Source of the DNA: Clarkia xantiana subsp. parviflora
Taxonomy: Eukaryota; Streptophyta; Magnoliopsida; Myrtales; Onagraceae
DNA length: 64,000 nt
Assembly: GCA_036873135.1 (NCBI GenBank)
Contig: JAPTYO010000004.1
Location: forward strand, 40,271,105-40,335,104
Reading direction: 5' to 3'
Shown here piece after piece: positions 23,393-36,206 of the stretch; position 1 is the stretch's first letter; each line of letters begins with the position of its first letter. The position numbers and the translations under genes are program-made. The notes under the pieces are model-generated. The model had not been told where the DNA came from. It was given only the letters and a program-made list of their open reading frames with translations, and searched no databases.

Positions 23393-24861
23393 TTAAACCA
23401 TATCAATGTTTCCTTCACTTGATGAAACCAAATCGAGGATCAACATCTTGTTGTCAATAAGGTCCTGGATCCTGTGCTTCAGACGTGAGCAGTTCTCTGT
23501 AGAATGTCCTGGTGCTTCCATATGAAACTCGCACTTCGAGTTCGGTTCATTGCCGGGTGCCTTTGACTTCAAAATTTCAGGCTCGAGGAGATTTCGAGCG
23601 AGTAAATTGAGGTAAAATTCTGTCGCTGAAATTGGTAATGGTGTGAACTGCCTGAACTCCCGCGGCTTTTTTGTGGACTGGTTGTCGGATCCCGTCATGA
23701 GGGAGGGTTGTGGACCTTGGAATCCGGGTATTGCTTGATGAGTTGTAGGAGCCACTAGTTGTTGGCGTTTGGGTGGGTAGATCGCGCTCACCGATGTATC
23801 ATCCGGTGATGACTTCTTAAAACCTCATTTCTTTCCAGGGTCTTCAATCTTTCCTAGCCGGATCCCATTCTCTATCATTTCACCTGATTTCACAAAATCA
23901 GCAAAGTTAGCTGCAACATGCCATAACAGGTGAGAGTATTACGCCCCTTTAACAGTTCCGATGAACATAGATACTGTTTCTGCATCTTCCAGCGGTGGTC
24001 GGACTTCAGCAGCCTTCTCTCTCCAGGTCTGCATATAGTTCCAAAATGATTTTCCTCCTTTCATCTCCATGCTTTGGAGGTCCATGCAGGTAGGAGCAGT
24101 GTCCAGACTGAACTTATATTGGCGAACGAAAGCGTTAGTCATTTCCTTCCATGTTGAAATATCGTCGGCCTTCAAGCTGACGAACCAAACCAAGGCTGCT
24201 CCTTTCAAACTTTCATGGAATGTCTGGATCAGGAACTTTTCGTGCTGCTGATAAGGGGCCATCTTCCCAAGATAAATCCGCAGGTGGACTATGGGATTAC
24301 TGGTGCCATCATACTTCTCAAAGTCAGGGAATTTGAAATTTTCTAGTCTTGACATGTCGGGGAAAAGGTATAGGTCGGAGTAACCAATCCCCCCATACTG
24401 CTCAAATCCGGACATAGCCTTCATCTTTTCCTCCATTTTCTTCAGGCGGCGATCATGTTCAGATTCGATGACAGGTGATGATGTAACTGCATTTGTGCCA
24501 ACTACACCCCCTTACATTGTTGTCGGATTCGAAAGGACATACGGCTTTGATGCGGATTGATCAGGAATGACCAAACAGGGGGTTGGTCACGAGGAGGTTC
24601 CACCATGGCGTCGGGAGGTACGTTGGCAGCCGGTATCGCAGGTCCAGTATTCACTACTAGTGTTTTTAACGAGGTTGGACTCGTGATTTATGTCAGCAAG
24701 GTCGAGTTCGGAGCATGGTGAGCTGACTGAGCTTCAAGGAGTGCCATGATGCGCTCCATGTTGGATGGCATGGTAGCCATATCCAGATGCATTTTGGCAT
24801 CAGCTGCCTCAATCTCGGCCATCCGTTCGTCATGTTGCTGGATCTTCTTAGCGTCCTCCAT
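23393..24861 (-). pseudogene. gag of Tat/Ogre composite, internal region 2 (frameshift and stops)
   Basis: Likely start MEDAKKIQQHDE at 24861. The N-terminal coiled coil ends at a stop (24688); the frame shifts before 24436. The 24436-23939 piece holds the Retrotrans_gag domain: FPDFEKYDGTSNP, HLRIYLGKMAPYQQHEKFL, LKGAALVWF, NAFVRQYKFSLDTAP and KSFWNYMQTWREKAAEV. After stops near 23939 and 23815 the same frame continues to 23393 with the knuckle CEFHMEAPGHSTENC, a CX2HX4HX4C variant usual in this lineage. It ends TGA-like at NIDMV with no protease or RT following, so the unit encodes gag only. Confidence 0.8.
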
Positions 24862-25956
24862 ATTAGTGGTTAGTCTCGTGATTGCCAGTAATACACGCAA
24901 TGAAAAATGCGATATTCAGAATATGAAACACAAAGTATCATGCATGATCGTTTTGAAAGTAATGTGTGATTCATATAATCATATTTTAAAAAAAAATGTT
25001 TTGCAAAATATGTTTCTAAGACACTTTACACAACTCGGAACTCTGTCAATGAGCGTCAAGTACTTGCCCCATAATCCGAGCGAAGGTAATGCAACAAGAT
25101 TTTTTAAAATGTATCCGATTTTTCCAACTTGTTCGGATTTTGGAGCGAGCACTTAACTCTGTCATTTCTATTTTGAACGATTGCAGCACTCCACTCTATG
25201 CGGTATTTCTTCAATAATTTCGCTCTACGCCCATCATGCTGGTCTGAACCTGGTCAACGCCAGCCTTGAAAAATGGAAGGGCCGTGATACAAAGGCAATT
25301 GTGCAGTTTTCTCATTCTTACCGAAAATGGTGTGTAAAGCGTTTTGAAACGATGATCTGAATGACACATTTTTTGGGAAATTATGATGCATGCTTGAAAC
25401 GTAAATTTCCATTAATATGCGTTGTACAATTACATATGGTACAAAAAAATAAAGATTACATCGAGACCCATGTTCTATACACGAAAAAATCTAGGAATTT
25501 AGAACAATTTGAAATAGAACACACGTAAATACACATATCGGCAGGATCGAAGCCTCAGGTGTGTGTTTTTGCTTTGTTCTAATAGGTGAGTTCCACTGAT
25601 AGGCTTCCGACACGGTGGCTTCCTCACCCCATCATAGGAATCACAGGACCTACACGAGCGGTGGAGTTGTTCTGAGTCGTTCCGGCGGCTAGGCCGCGTG
25701 GTCGTACCCTTACTATCTCTTCGGGGTTCCTAGTTGCCCTGGGATTTAGGCGTTTGGAAATTATGTCAAAAGTGAATGTGTGTGGTTTCAAACAACACCA
25801 TAAAAAAACTTGTTAGTGAAAAAAAAAAATAAAAACAAGAGCTTCGTACCTACGAAAAAATAAAAAATAAAAATATATTTAGAATAATGACGAAAAATAC
25901 GTTTAAATTAAAACATGGAAAATAAGCAAACATAACAAGACCGAACCCTCGATTAC
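24862..25956. other. 5' untranslated leader of composite, internal region 2
   Basis: Non-coding, homologous to 18819-19861. Confidence 0.55.
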
Positions 25957-25975
25957 ATCCCCAGCAGAGTCGCCA
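25957..25975 (-). other. Primer binding site, internal region 2 (tRNA-Arg type)
   Basis: Minus strand TGGCGACTCTGCTGGGGAT, three bases from the end of LTR3. Confidence 0.8.
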
Positions 25976-26707
25976 AATTGTCAGACCCTAAAAATCTGAC
26001 TTACGGCGAATAAATTTTTGTAAACATGGAATTTTTAAAGAGTCGCCACTAGCTAATTACGGCTAACTAGAAACCAAAATTACCTAGGTAAATAACGAAT
26101 TAAATACCTAAGCATATTAATCGGTCTACGATCCAAGATTTGAGTTCGGGGGTTCTGTTACGAATTAAAAATATATATTTTTCTAATCACGCCCTTTCGG
26201 TACTTAATTAACCTATTTGCCAATTTTAAAATTTAAACATGCGTTACGTCGAATTAATCTAACGTTATAAAAAAAATTAAACTAATTTTTATGTGAAACT
26301 ATTATTAACGACAAATCTAAGCATGAAAAACTATTAAACATCTAAAACTCATAATTCGGTTAAAATCTAAAGAAACTAAAAATGCTCAAAATCATGATAC
26401 AATTTAATAATTACATATCATACCCATATACTTACCAAAACATGTTATCTAATTAATCTACATCTAAACTACTTAATCAACATGGTATAATAATAAAAAT
26501 AATAACAAAAATAATAATAATAATAACAGAAAATAAAATAATAATAATATTAATTAGAAAATAAATAATAAATAAAAAAAAACTTGTAGTGGAGCGTACG
26601 GGATTACCTGCCAGAGGAAGGACAGAACTGCGGCGGCTCCGGACGGCGCAGCGGACGGCGGGATCCGGTGGCTTGACCTCCAGCGAAGGACGGACCAGGA
26701 CGACAGG

Positions 26708-27502
26708 TGTTAAGTCGTGTCACTCGGGTCGACAAGTTATCGGTCCAAGTGTCACTTCTCACGGGTAAAAAGCTTGATCTGATACTCTATCTGCTAGATG
26801 GTCTGATCTGTATCCTTCTCTTCTTCCGACTTCTTTCTCCTGACTGACCTGCAATAGGGGTAGTACCAAGCACGGAGGGGGGGGGGGTGGTGCTTGGTGA
26901 ACCCTCTATGATGCCTAAGTCAGTCTAATATTTCTAGAGAGACAAACTAGAGAGAAGGCAGAGTAGAAGCTAGTGAATAATCAACGTGATGGAAATGAAT
27001 AGGATACGAGCAGTATTTATAGGCTTCGGCGGGATTAAGGTGGCTTAATGACATCATTAATCCCCTAAGCGTATTTTATTAACTCATAACCGTAGGGTTA
27101 GACCCTTAAAGCATGGAGAGGTAAGCAAAATAATCTAAGTGTGGGACGGGTGAGAAAAGATGTCGCGGCCCTTGGGGTCGGACGAGAAATCTGACCCCCG
27201 AGGCTTAGGATCGGGTAGGTCTGCCCAACCTCTCATGGAAGAGGTGGGGTAGCCTACCCGATCCCTCCTAGGAGGGATCGGGTGGGGCCACCCGATCTCT
27301 CCTAGGAGAGACCGGGTGAGGCCACCCGATTTCACCTAGGTGAGACTGTTGGAGGGGCCCGAACGAGTACCTCGGTCCGTCCGGGCCATTTATGCTATTG
27401 GTGGGGTCTTCGGGTCAAAGTTTCGATTTACAATCACAAGTGGGGTGATCAGAATAAGACAGTCCGAACTAAAACGGGTTCCAATTGGGCGTATATCCAT
27501 CA
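26708..27502 (-). repeat. 3' LTR of element B
   Basis: 795 bp, minus-strand TGATGG..TTAACA. Minus TATAAATACT at about 27012-27021. A run of short palindromes centred on CCTAGG and GGCC lies at about 27230-27345. Confidence 0.85.
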
Positions 27503-28050
27503 CTTGCCCCCGAATTAACCAATGGCGTGACCCTTGGTTGACTCTATTTTAGGATGGGATGATACGCGCAATTGGAAACCGTGAATTTACCTCTTGGCGA
27601 AACCTTTTCTTGTCCGTAGGCGCGTTTTTTGAGCCTTATCCTCTGATTCTCAAAAATAGAGGAATTGTAAACGTTAGAGCATGCGTACACGTGTTCTAGA
27701 CACGTGTCCGCTGAATATGGATATAATCATAAAAAATCTGATCCCTTCAAGTATGCATTTTAAAAATATGTACGTGCATGGGGATACAATGCAATCATGG
27801 ATATGAGTCTACGTACCTCAATTTCCTACTGGGTGAGTACAGGCCGGGAAAAATATTTGAATTGGGTCCAAAAATTTCTAAGTATAGGATAATGGAATAT
27901 ATGCCTATAGGGTGTTAACTCAAGTAGAAACATGCCTAACCATAGTCAAAAGGGGGGAAAGATGATAGTTTTCTATCTAAACCCTTAGATCTCCTCTAAT
28001 TTAAATGGATGGTGGTGATTATGTCTCTTTAAAAAAACCCTACACACTTT
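27503..28050. other. 3' untranslated region of B / upstream region of opposite-strand ORF
   Basis: No gene. Minus-strand PPT adjoins the LTR at 27503-27517. Confidence 0.5.
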
Positions 28051-28053
28051 AGC

Positions 28054-28062
28054 TATAAAATA
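28054..28062 (+). promoter_or_regulatory. Candidate TATA box of the opposite-strand ORF in element B
   Basis: TATAAAATA on plus, followed by a CT-rich stretch (28086-28125) typical of plant transcript starts, about 0.9 kb upstream of the first readable coding exon. It is not in an LTR, so it could be an element-internal promoter on the gag-opposite strand. Based on sequence appearance only. Confidence 0.35.
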
Positions 28063-28978
28063 AAGGAATAGGATTACCTCACTTAGTGCCTCCATCATCT
28101 TTTTCTCTTCACTTCACACTCTTGGGGACCGAGAAAAATTCCAAGACCCACAAGGGAGTGTGGCCGGCCAAAAATTCGGCGAAGAAGTGGACTCCGGCGC
28201 GGCAGCTCTGCACGGCGAGGACCGGGCCAGGCGAGGCGGTGCTGGGCGAACGGCGGGGCGGAGGGAGCTGAAGCTTCTCCGGCGGGCGGCTCAACTACGG
28301 ACAGTGGAGGCGGGACGATCCCTGGCGACGGCGAAGGTCGCTGCTACTCCGGCGGGCGATCAAGAAGGCGGGGGCGAGGTCTTCCGAGACCGACTTCGGC
28401 GCAGCTCCGGTGAAACGAGGACGGCGGTAGTGGGCCCCCTTCTCCGGCGACGACGGGATTTGAATTCCGGACCCATTTTTCAAATCGGTTCGGTATTTCC
28501 CAAGGTTCGATCTTTTTCCCGTCCGTGAACATGTCTAATGTTCGTATTTGGATTGCCCATGCTTGATTTGTGATGATTTCCTGATTGCTTGTGTCATGAT
28601 TGTCGTATTGAGTAGATAGTCGTTTATTCGGAAATGGTTTTTTCCCGTTGGACTTTCCTTGTTTGAATTTGGTATCGCGTGGTCACTTGTATGCCGGGTG
28701 TTGTTGGGGGGTATAGTTATCCTTAGCCCGGGAAATGATTTTTTTCCCGAGTGAAATTGCCCGATTTTGTTGTCGTAAAATTGCTTGCACGTAGCCGTTG
28801 TTGTTATTAGGTATCTCTAGGCCTTGATTATCGCTTGTTGGTCGTTGTGTGGTATGGTTGTTGATATGTTGATACCGGGGTATTCCAGAGTTTTTCGAGG
28901 AAATTCTTCTATACTGATACTTAGCTTGGTACGGCAGGTATTGTATTCGTGGTGGTGCCCCAAAACCCAGACTTTGCA

Positions 28979-31446
28979 AAGATGCTATATTCTTCGGAGG
29001 ATGAGTAAGTTTTTCATTCCTTCCATTCGCCGCGTTACTTTCTTCCAGATGTTAGCTCAGAGTCGGATTTTGAGTCGGATACTGAATTTGAGTATTGGTC
29101 TGAGTCAGAGTCTTTCTCGAGCTTAGAATTTCCCACTACTTTTGAGTTAGGTCTTGCGCCGTTGTCGGAGAACCACTTGACTCGGGGCGGCTATAATGAC
29201 CACATTGAGTTAGGTGACATTAGTCCTCTAGATGAGCATTTGTACCCTTTCCTCCCATCCTTGAGGAATATTCGTGAAACGGTGACAGATCCCCCAGAGG
29301 GGAAGGTTGTGGTGTACCCCTCTCAAATTCGATATGGGTTACGTCTTCCTTATTGTGATGACCTTGTCGAGTTTTGTCGGTTCTTCAGGATTTCTCCTGT
29401 GAACCTTGCCCCCAGCGCTATCCGCGTCTGGGTAGGATTCCGGGTATTATGCCAGTGGTATTCCTGGTTCTAGTTATGTTCCGGTGTTTCTACCGCTTCC
29501 AATATCAGAGGAAGATAGGCTTTGCGAGCTTGGTGACTCGTTATCCCCTTCTTAAAGACTCCCGATTTGCGGACTTTGGGTTGGGCGAGGTCGAGTGGGA
29601 TAGAGATCTTCGTGTCGTGGCTCCAAGTAATAACTCGGCGAGCCATTGGTCTAAACACTATTTCTTCATCACCGATCGTTATGTCACCTAGTCGGTTCTT
29701 AATGAGAATCGGTCGGATGGTTGGCCCGCCTTTGGGGAGTTCTCCTCCTCAGATTTAGAGACCATGAAGATTATCTATCAGAGTCATCAGACCAATTCTT
29801 ATTGTCCTGTATCCGTGGTGACCGAGGCGGGCCTTTATAAGGCGGGGATTCGTTTGACCCCTCCCCCCGAGGGTTTGTTACGTCACTTAGTCTTCTCGTT
29901 TTTATTCATTTTTTGCTCTTCCTTTGTAGGTTGGTTTCACGGAAAAACATATACTATGCAGGCGGAGCCTATCGACCTGACGAAGAGAAAAGCTCCTTCC
30001 AGCTCTGCCCCTAAGAAACCTTCCAAGTCTGGGAAGACTGCGGAGGCCTCCAGTACGTTCTTCTTTTTCTTCTTTCCCTCTTATGATATACTTATAATTT
30101 TCTCATGTTGTTAACTTTATATTGTTAGGGCATTCTCCTTTGGTTACTGAACGTGTCGTCCCTATGGGCAGAAGTTCCAGCCACTCCAAGTCTAAGGCAC
30201 GGGAGCCTGATTCTGAGGTCGGGGCTTCGGTTGCTAAGAAGAAAAAGGTTGTGGGTCATTCTTCTTCCAGTGCTAGTTTGCCGACACCATCTCGCGATAA
30301 AGAGATAGTAGTCGAAGAGGCGCCCTCCCTGACTGACAAAGGGAAGCGACCTGCTGATGGTGGTGGGGTGCCTATAGACCTTAATGCCTCTTCTCCATAT
30401 CCTGCCCCCCAGCTGAGGGCCCGAGTCTCAGGTTCTACTTCCTCTTGTCTTGTAGATATATTGATATTTGCTTCCTGTTTTCATTTTTACTTTGTTTGTA
30501 TAGCTGGACTCCCTGCCTTGAGCCGAAAGGACTTTGCTCGCCTTACTGATGAGGACGTTGTGGGAGCTGAGTGGACTCCCTTTGCTGGGTTGAAAGAATA
30601 TCACTTTGATAGCCATTCCTCTCTGCACACCCCGGAGGTTGGTATCCGGGTTCTTCGTAGTGCTGTTGCTCTTGGGGATCGCGTTTCTCGCCCCAAGTCA
30701 CCTAAAGAAACCCGGCGCTTCATTCAGGGGGTGTTATCTCGCTATGCCCCGGTAAGTGATGCTTCTTCCCTTTTCCCTATGATTGTTTGTTATGTGATTT
30801 GCTATTTTTTTTCTATCTTAGGGCATGTCGGATATGGTTAACCTCTCGTCTCTTGCACTTGAGCTTTCTGATGAGAAGAAGGCCCTTGAGGATGGTCAGG
30901 TATCCTTGAAGGCAGAGCTTCTAGTGCCACTGAGAAAGCTCGCCTATCTGATTTGAGGATGCAAGAGCTTACGAGTCAGGTAGCCTTGCTCGAGACCACT
31001 GTGGGTGACCTGCGCCGGAAGGCTGTTGTTGCTTCTTCACTCCATTCAGAGGAGTTGAAGAATGTTGAGGAGAAATGCCGCATGGAAGAGAGAGTTACCG
31101 TCGTAGCTGAGTATAAGTCTTCCCCTGCATATGCTGCTGATTATAAGGTTCGATCTACACAAGAGATGAACCAGTTCGGGGAGTATCTTGTTGGTCAGAT
31201 ATTCCTGATTGATCCTCACTTTCCAGTTAAAGAACTGGGTGACTTTGGACCTTACGCTGAGGGTTATATGGCCGTGCTTAGGGTACAAGTTGCTGTTGCT
31301 GAGAACATAGCCCCTGCCCTGTGCAGGAGGATGCTGCACCTGTTGATGTTGTTAGCTCGGGTTCCTCTTCATCCTCCTCGAGTTCTATCAGTGGTTCGTC
31401 CTCAGAGCATCAGGACCGTGAGGATTCCCAAGTGGCATCTGGTTGA
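28979..31446 (+). pseudogene. Opposite-strand spliced ORF of element B (PF04195-type 'gypsy type transposon' protein)
   Basis: Multi-exon frame with GT/AG introns at about 30053-30128, 30432-30503 and 30752-30821, and probably one ending near 29030. An acidic Ser-rich N-terminus (SESDFESDTEFEYWSES) is followed by a conserved plant retroelement domain (29160-29700): GLRLPYCDDLVEFCRF, LAPSAIRVWVGF and, after a frameshift near 29460, FRCFYRFQ and HWSKHYFF. Then come a basic Ser/Lys-rich linker (AKKKKVV), the segment LPALSRKDF, a coiled coil (LTSQVALLETTVGDLRRK) and a block near FPVKELGDFGPYAEGY. Frameshifts near 29460, 30915 and 31320 make it non-functional; in the last frame it ends in a Ser-rich acidic tail at TGA 31444-31446. 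Homologues: 400-1578 and 56587-57108. Confidence 0.7.
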
Positions 31447-32792
31447 TTATCTGATTCTCTTATCCTTGTACATATCTCTTTACTTTTCCTCCCCTTGATG
31501 GGTTGAGTGGTTTCTCCCCTTGATGGGTCGAGCTTATTTTGAGAGCCTTATACTTGGGATTTTATGGCTTTGCTACTTTTCTTGGTTGTGTTTTTTTTCC
31601 TTGAGATATCTCTCTTGACTTGTGGTATGGATAGTAGGATAACTTGCTAATTTTCATGATGACTGCTTGTGGTTGTTTATTTGGTTCCTTGGTCATGGAC
31701 TCCTTTTTTTATGCTTCTTCTTACTTGACATCCTTTGGTACCTTTGTCTATTATGATACCTGCAATTTCATCATGAACAAACTTGAATGTTTTTCATTTC
31801 ACATATCATTGTCTATTATGATACCTGCAATTTCATCATGAACAAACTTGTATGTTTTTCATTTCACATATCATTTGACATGCTCTTGTGGGTGATGTAA
31901 AGATCACTTTATCATATACTCCTATGGGCATAGGCAATTTTTTACGAGATAGACTCCCGGAAGGCACATAGTTGTTCACAAGATTGGCTCTTGGATGGCA
32001 CAGAGTTGATCAACAAGATACGCTCTTGGGGGCGTCGAATTTTTTCACGGGATTGGCTCCCGGAGAGCACAGAACTTTTCACAGGATTGGCTCACGGAGG
32101 GCACAAAACTTTTCACAGGATTCGCTCCCTGAGGGCACAGTGTTAGTCAACAAGATACGCTCTTGGGGGCGTCGAATCTTTTCACGGGATTGGCTCTCGA
32201 AGGGCACAGAACTTTTCACAGGATTGGCTCCCAGAGGGCACAAAGTTTCGTAGTCTAAAAACTACTCTCAAGATACGCTCTTGGGGGCGTCGAAGTTTTT
32301 CACGAGATTGGCTCCCGGAAGGGCATAGAACTATTCATAGGATGGGCTCCTGGACGGCACAGAATTTCGCAGTTTAGAACTACTCTCAAGATACGCTCTT
32401 GGGGGCGTTGAATCTATTCGCGGGATAGGCTCCCGGATGGCGCAGAATTTCGTAGTTTAGAACTACTCTCAAGATACGCTCTTGGGGGCGTTGAAAGAGT
32501 CATAGACTTGGTAGTCATATCTGGGTAAGGAGAACATGATGCTTGTCTCATCTCATACTTAGAAAATATTCTGATGAACATCTACTTCATTGAGGGCATG
32601 CATGCCATATGTACAAACGGGGGTGTCCTGGGTGGTCCAAGACATCCTTTAGGAGAAAACAGACGGTTGAAGAGTTGGAGAAACTTCGTGAGTTTTCCGC
32701 CTCAAGAGTTGATTTTTAGAAAACTAAACTTGTAAACATGTAAGATACGAAATATGAAACTAAGGATATGGTGTTCCTCTGGCGTGGTCTCC
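31447..32792. other. Non-coding spacer of element B
   Basis: Contains a 65-bp tandem duplication (31745-31809 and 31810-31874) and the array at 31945-32500. No gene supported. Confidence 0.55.
31945..32500. repeat. Tandem array with ACGCTCTTGGGGGCGT and TTGGCTCCCGGAGGGCAC units
   Basis: Alternating short modules: 'gatacgctcttgggggcgtcgaa' and 'ttcac.ggattggctcccggagggcacag', in higher-order groups of about 60-130 bp. The same modules, inverted, form the array at 61735-62300 in element D. Confidence 0.8.
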
Positions 32793-35700
32793 TTAGGCCA
32801 TGGTTGGTGCCCTTGGTGCTATGTACTTCTTGAGTTCTCCCTTGAAGATCATCTCCTCAATTTCAATTTTTAGTGCCATGCAATCATTGGTCTTGTGCCC
32901 CCATGTTCCATGGTAATCACACCATCCTGTTGCATCCCTTCCTAGGAAGGCCTTGTCATCTTGTTTGCACATTGGCAGCTCCTTGATTAAGTATTCCTCA
33001 AAAATCTCCTCCACTTACACTTTGAGAGGTGTGAAATCGAAGTTCACACCCCCTTCCTGTGTATAGTTTTTCTCATCTCCTTTGGATTCTTCACCATGCT
33101 GTTCCTTCTCTTTCTCGAATGCCTCATCAAGTTTCTCTTTAAACCCTCGCATCGTGTTTGTCATCACTACCTCGTAGTGACCTCCAAAGGCCTCGAAAGA
33201 GGTTGGATGCATGTTTCTAAGGAAAGCTCTTACAACCTCACTTCTTGTTACCTCCATGTTGGCCCCATATTCCATGAACCTTTTGAAGTAACTTGTAAGG
33301 GATTCTCCTTGCATTTGTTTGACATCCTCAATATACCTGAAGCCTCTTTCAATTGCTCTTCTTGTTCTCCTTCCATTCTCATTTTCTGGCTGCCAAGGTA
33401 TGCTTGTTACCTTTACAACCTTCTTCATCCCTGACCTTCTTCCCAAATTTTTGAACACCTGCTCGCTTAGGCGGAGTGTGACTCCTGTCCTTCCCTATTT
33501 GTAGCTTGGCCTTTTCCTTTTTTTCTTTCTCACTCTGACTAGCCCCTATCATCACCATTGCCACAGAGTCGGATTGGTGTGGTCTACGCCTCATGGAATT
33601 GACGTAGCATTGCCTTGCGGTGTGTTGATCACCTAAGACTTCACCTATTCCGCTTTCTGTGATATACTTCAGTTTCTGGTGAACTGTTGAAGGAACTATT
33701 TCGTACAGATTTATAGGCTCCTAGGTTTTCCACCACCACAAAGTTCACTTTGATCCTTAGCTGAGTCCACCCTTGGCCCATTGTATCTGGTAGGGCGATC
33801 ATGCCCATAGGGTAGCTTGTTGCTCCAGTGAATCCGACTAGAGGAAAAGTGACTGGCTTCAAATCTGACTTGGATTTGCCTATCTGCTCTAGGACTCGCA
33901 GGCTTATTATATCTGCCGAGCTCCCTCCATCGACCAGTATCCTCTTCACATCGAAGTTATCGATGTCTAACGTTATCACTAGAGCATCATCATGTGGAAA
34001 GACGATGTGGCTCTTGTCCTTCTCTGAAAATTCAATCACCATCTCCTCATTCTCTCTTGGCCTCTTCCTCCATTTTGTTGTCATGTCTATCTTGGAGGCA
34101 TACACCTCTCTCGCATTTGCAGATGGTCCGCCTGCCGCGACACCACCATGTATCATATTGATCGTTCCTCTCTTATTGTGAGAGGGGGCATAGTCCATTT
34201 TCTCTTTGCCCTTATTTTTTTGCACTGGTCTTGCGGGTGTAGTGCTGCCTCCATGGTCTACAAACTTCTTCAGCTCTCCCCTTTGCACGGTATTATTTAT
34301 GCTTAACTTCAAACTAAAGCATTCGTTTGTATCATGGCCGGGTGCTTCATGATTATCACACCATTTTTCTTTATCCGTTCCCACCATTGGGGCTCTCCAT
34401 CTTCCTGGGGGTGACCATATCTTCAAGTTCCTCATTTCTCTCAAGACCACGGTTGTGGTTGCATTTAGTGGTATGACATTGATATCCCTTGGTCTTAGTG
34501 ATTCCCATGTCTGATTCCTTGGCTGGGGCGGACGCCAGTCTTGTTGCCTTATGGGCTGGGGAGCTGAGGTGATTTTCCTTTGCTTGGCTTTGTATTTTCT
34601 TCTTTCATTGCCTGGATCTTTGCTCTCTTGTTCATTCTATGTCTCTCCAGGTCTATATGTGTCTTCACCCTTCCTGCCAGCTCCTCTAGGGTTCTAGCAG
34701 GTTTTTTTGCCATTTTTTCCGCTAAGGTAGAGCCATAGCGACCAAGGTTTCTTATGAAGGCTATTATGATTTCGCCTTCAGTAATGTCACCATGTATGTC
34801 AGCCAGGTTCTGGTTAAACCTTGTGTAGTAATTAGCCAGTGTCTTTTCATTCTCTTGTTTCACATCATCAAGTGAGCCTGTTCCTTTGAGTAGCTTCCTT
34901 TCTCCCAAGTACCTTTGGAGATATTTTTCCTTCAGCTGTGCCCATGAATGGATGCTCTCATTAGGTAGGCTAAAAAACCAGTGCGATGCTACCCCTGACA
35001 AGGTGTTTGGAAAAAAAAGTGCCTTGTAGCGATCCTCTGTTGTCCTACCTAGGAGGGAAGCTTCATATTGCTGGATGTGCTCCAATGGGTCACCCTTACT
35101 ATTGTATTTTTCGATCTTTATCAAATGCAACGAGTCTGGCACTCGATTCATCTCCAACTCCCTTGTGAAGGGGTGATTTGTGTTATCACTCAGACAATGT
35201 AACTCACTCTTCTTTGACTCAATCATTTTCCTTGTGATCATGGCCTCAATTTCTTCATGGGTCAGCATTACCGGAGACGGGCTGTAATTTCTCTGGTACC
35301 CATCGTAATTGTTAACCGGGCTTGCGGGGATCCCCTGTCCGTTATGATATGGACTGTATGTGTACCTTGGGTATCCCTGCTGGGGTGGATGCAGGAATTC
35401 TTCTCTTCTTGGAGGTCGGGCTTGCCTGTCCTCCCTCAGTGGGGTGTATGCCCTTGCTTCTGGCTGAGCTTGATATTTCCTTGGAGGCACAGATGGTTGC
35501 CTCCCCACTTGGGGTGGCCCTTGCTCACTTCTTCCTCGACCTTCTCTCTGTTCTGCTGGGGATGTTGCTCTCCTTCTGGGACTTGTTCTTCTTCGTAATA
35601 CTGTTCCTCATGTGGATTATGTTCTTCTTGTTGGTGCTGCCTTCATTGCCCTTGCCTCGGCGCTTCCCTATAAGCCAACAACTCGTCTAAAGCATTCATG

Positions 35701-36154
35701 AACCCAGGAGTCACTGTTTGTGCTCATTGTGAATTCATTGGCCTTGTATTGGTCGTACGGGCTCTGTTGTTATTCCCAGGTATGCCTTGCCTTGGCATTC
35801 CATAAGGGTGCTCTTGGGGGTGCATCTCATAGTAGTACCCCTGTGGAGGTGTCGTGTACTGGTACCCCTGAGATGGCAATCATTGTTGTACACCTTGCCT
35901 TCGTGGTCTCTGAACCAAAGAAGTTGAGGCAGTGGAAGACTCTGCCCCAGCTGGGCGTGATGGTCCTCCTTCATTGTTTGCCTGAGGTGCTTGCTGGGTA
36001 GTTTGATGTACTGAGGGTACAGGCTGCCTCTGGGGGTAGGTTCCCTTGGTGGAGGCACAGGCTGTCTTGCCGGGGGTGCAGGCTGGCCTGCTTGGTTGTT
36101 TGGCCTATTGCCCCCCGGTTGACGGTTGTCTTTGGATGGCAGACTGTTCGTCAT
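32793..36154 (-). pseudogene. gag1 - protease - gag2 polyprotein of element B, several frameshifts
   Basis: Start MTNSLPSKDNRQPGGNR at 36154, matching D's start at 57921; a Pro/Gln-rich N-terminus follows. Frame changes near 35735 and 34500 and before 33458, plus an in-frame TAA at 33015-33017. The gag1 domain (35508-34549) has QYEASLLGRT, SHWFFSLPNESIHSW and YYTRFNQNLADIHGDITEGE; knuckle CDNHEAPGHDTNEC (about 34320-34364); retropepsin-like domain with HIVFPHDDALVITLD and ILVDGGSSADI (about 33916-33945); gag2 (33458-32793) with MQGESLTSYFKRFMEYG and knuckle CDYHGTWGHKTNDC (about 32880-32921). No RT follows. Diverged in sequence from A and C but identical in domain order. Confidence 0.8.
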
Positions 36155-36191
36155 CACTTTCGTGATAGCCAGGCTTTTTGCTTGAAAACCC

Positions 36192-36206
36192 ACGGACGGC
36201 GCAAAG
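36192..36206 (-). other. Primer binding site of element B (altered tRNA-Asp type)
   Basis: Minus strand CTTTGCGCCGTCCGTGG right after the LTR: one base off the TTGGCGCCGT core seen in A and D. Confidence 0.6.

Noticed and set aside
28086..28528. Overlapping frames near a TATA box as a separate gene
   Set aside because: GC-rich leader region upstream of the element's opposite-strand ORF; frames are open on both strands and show no domain.
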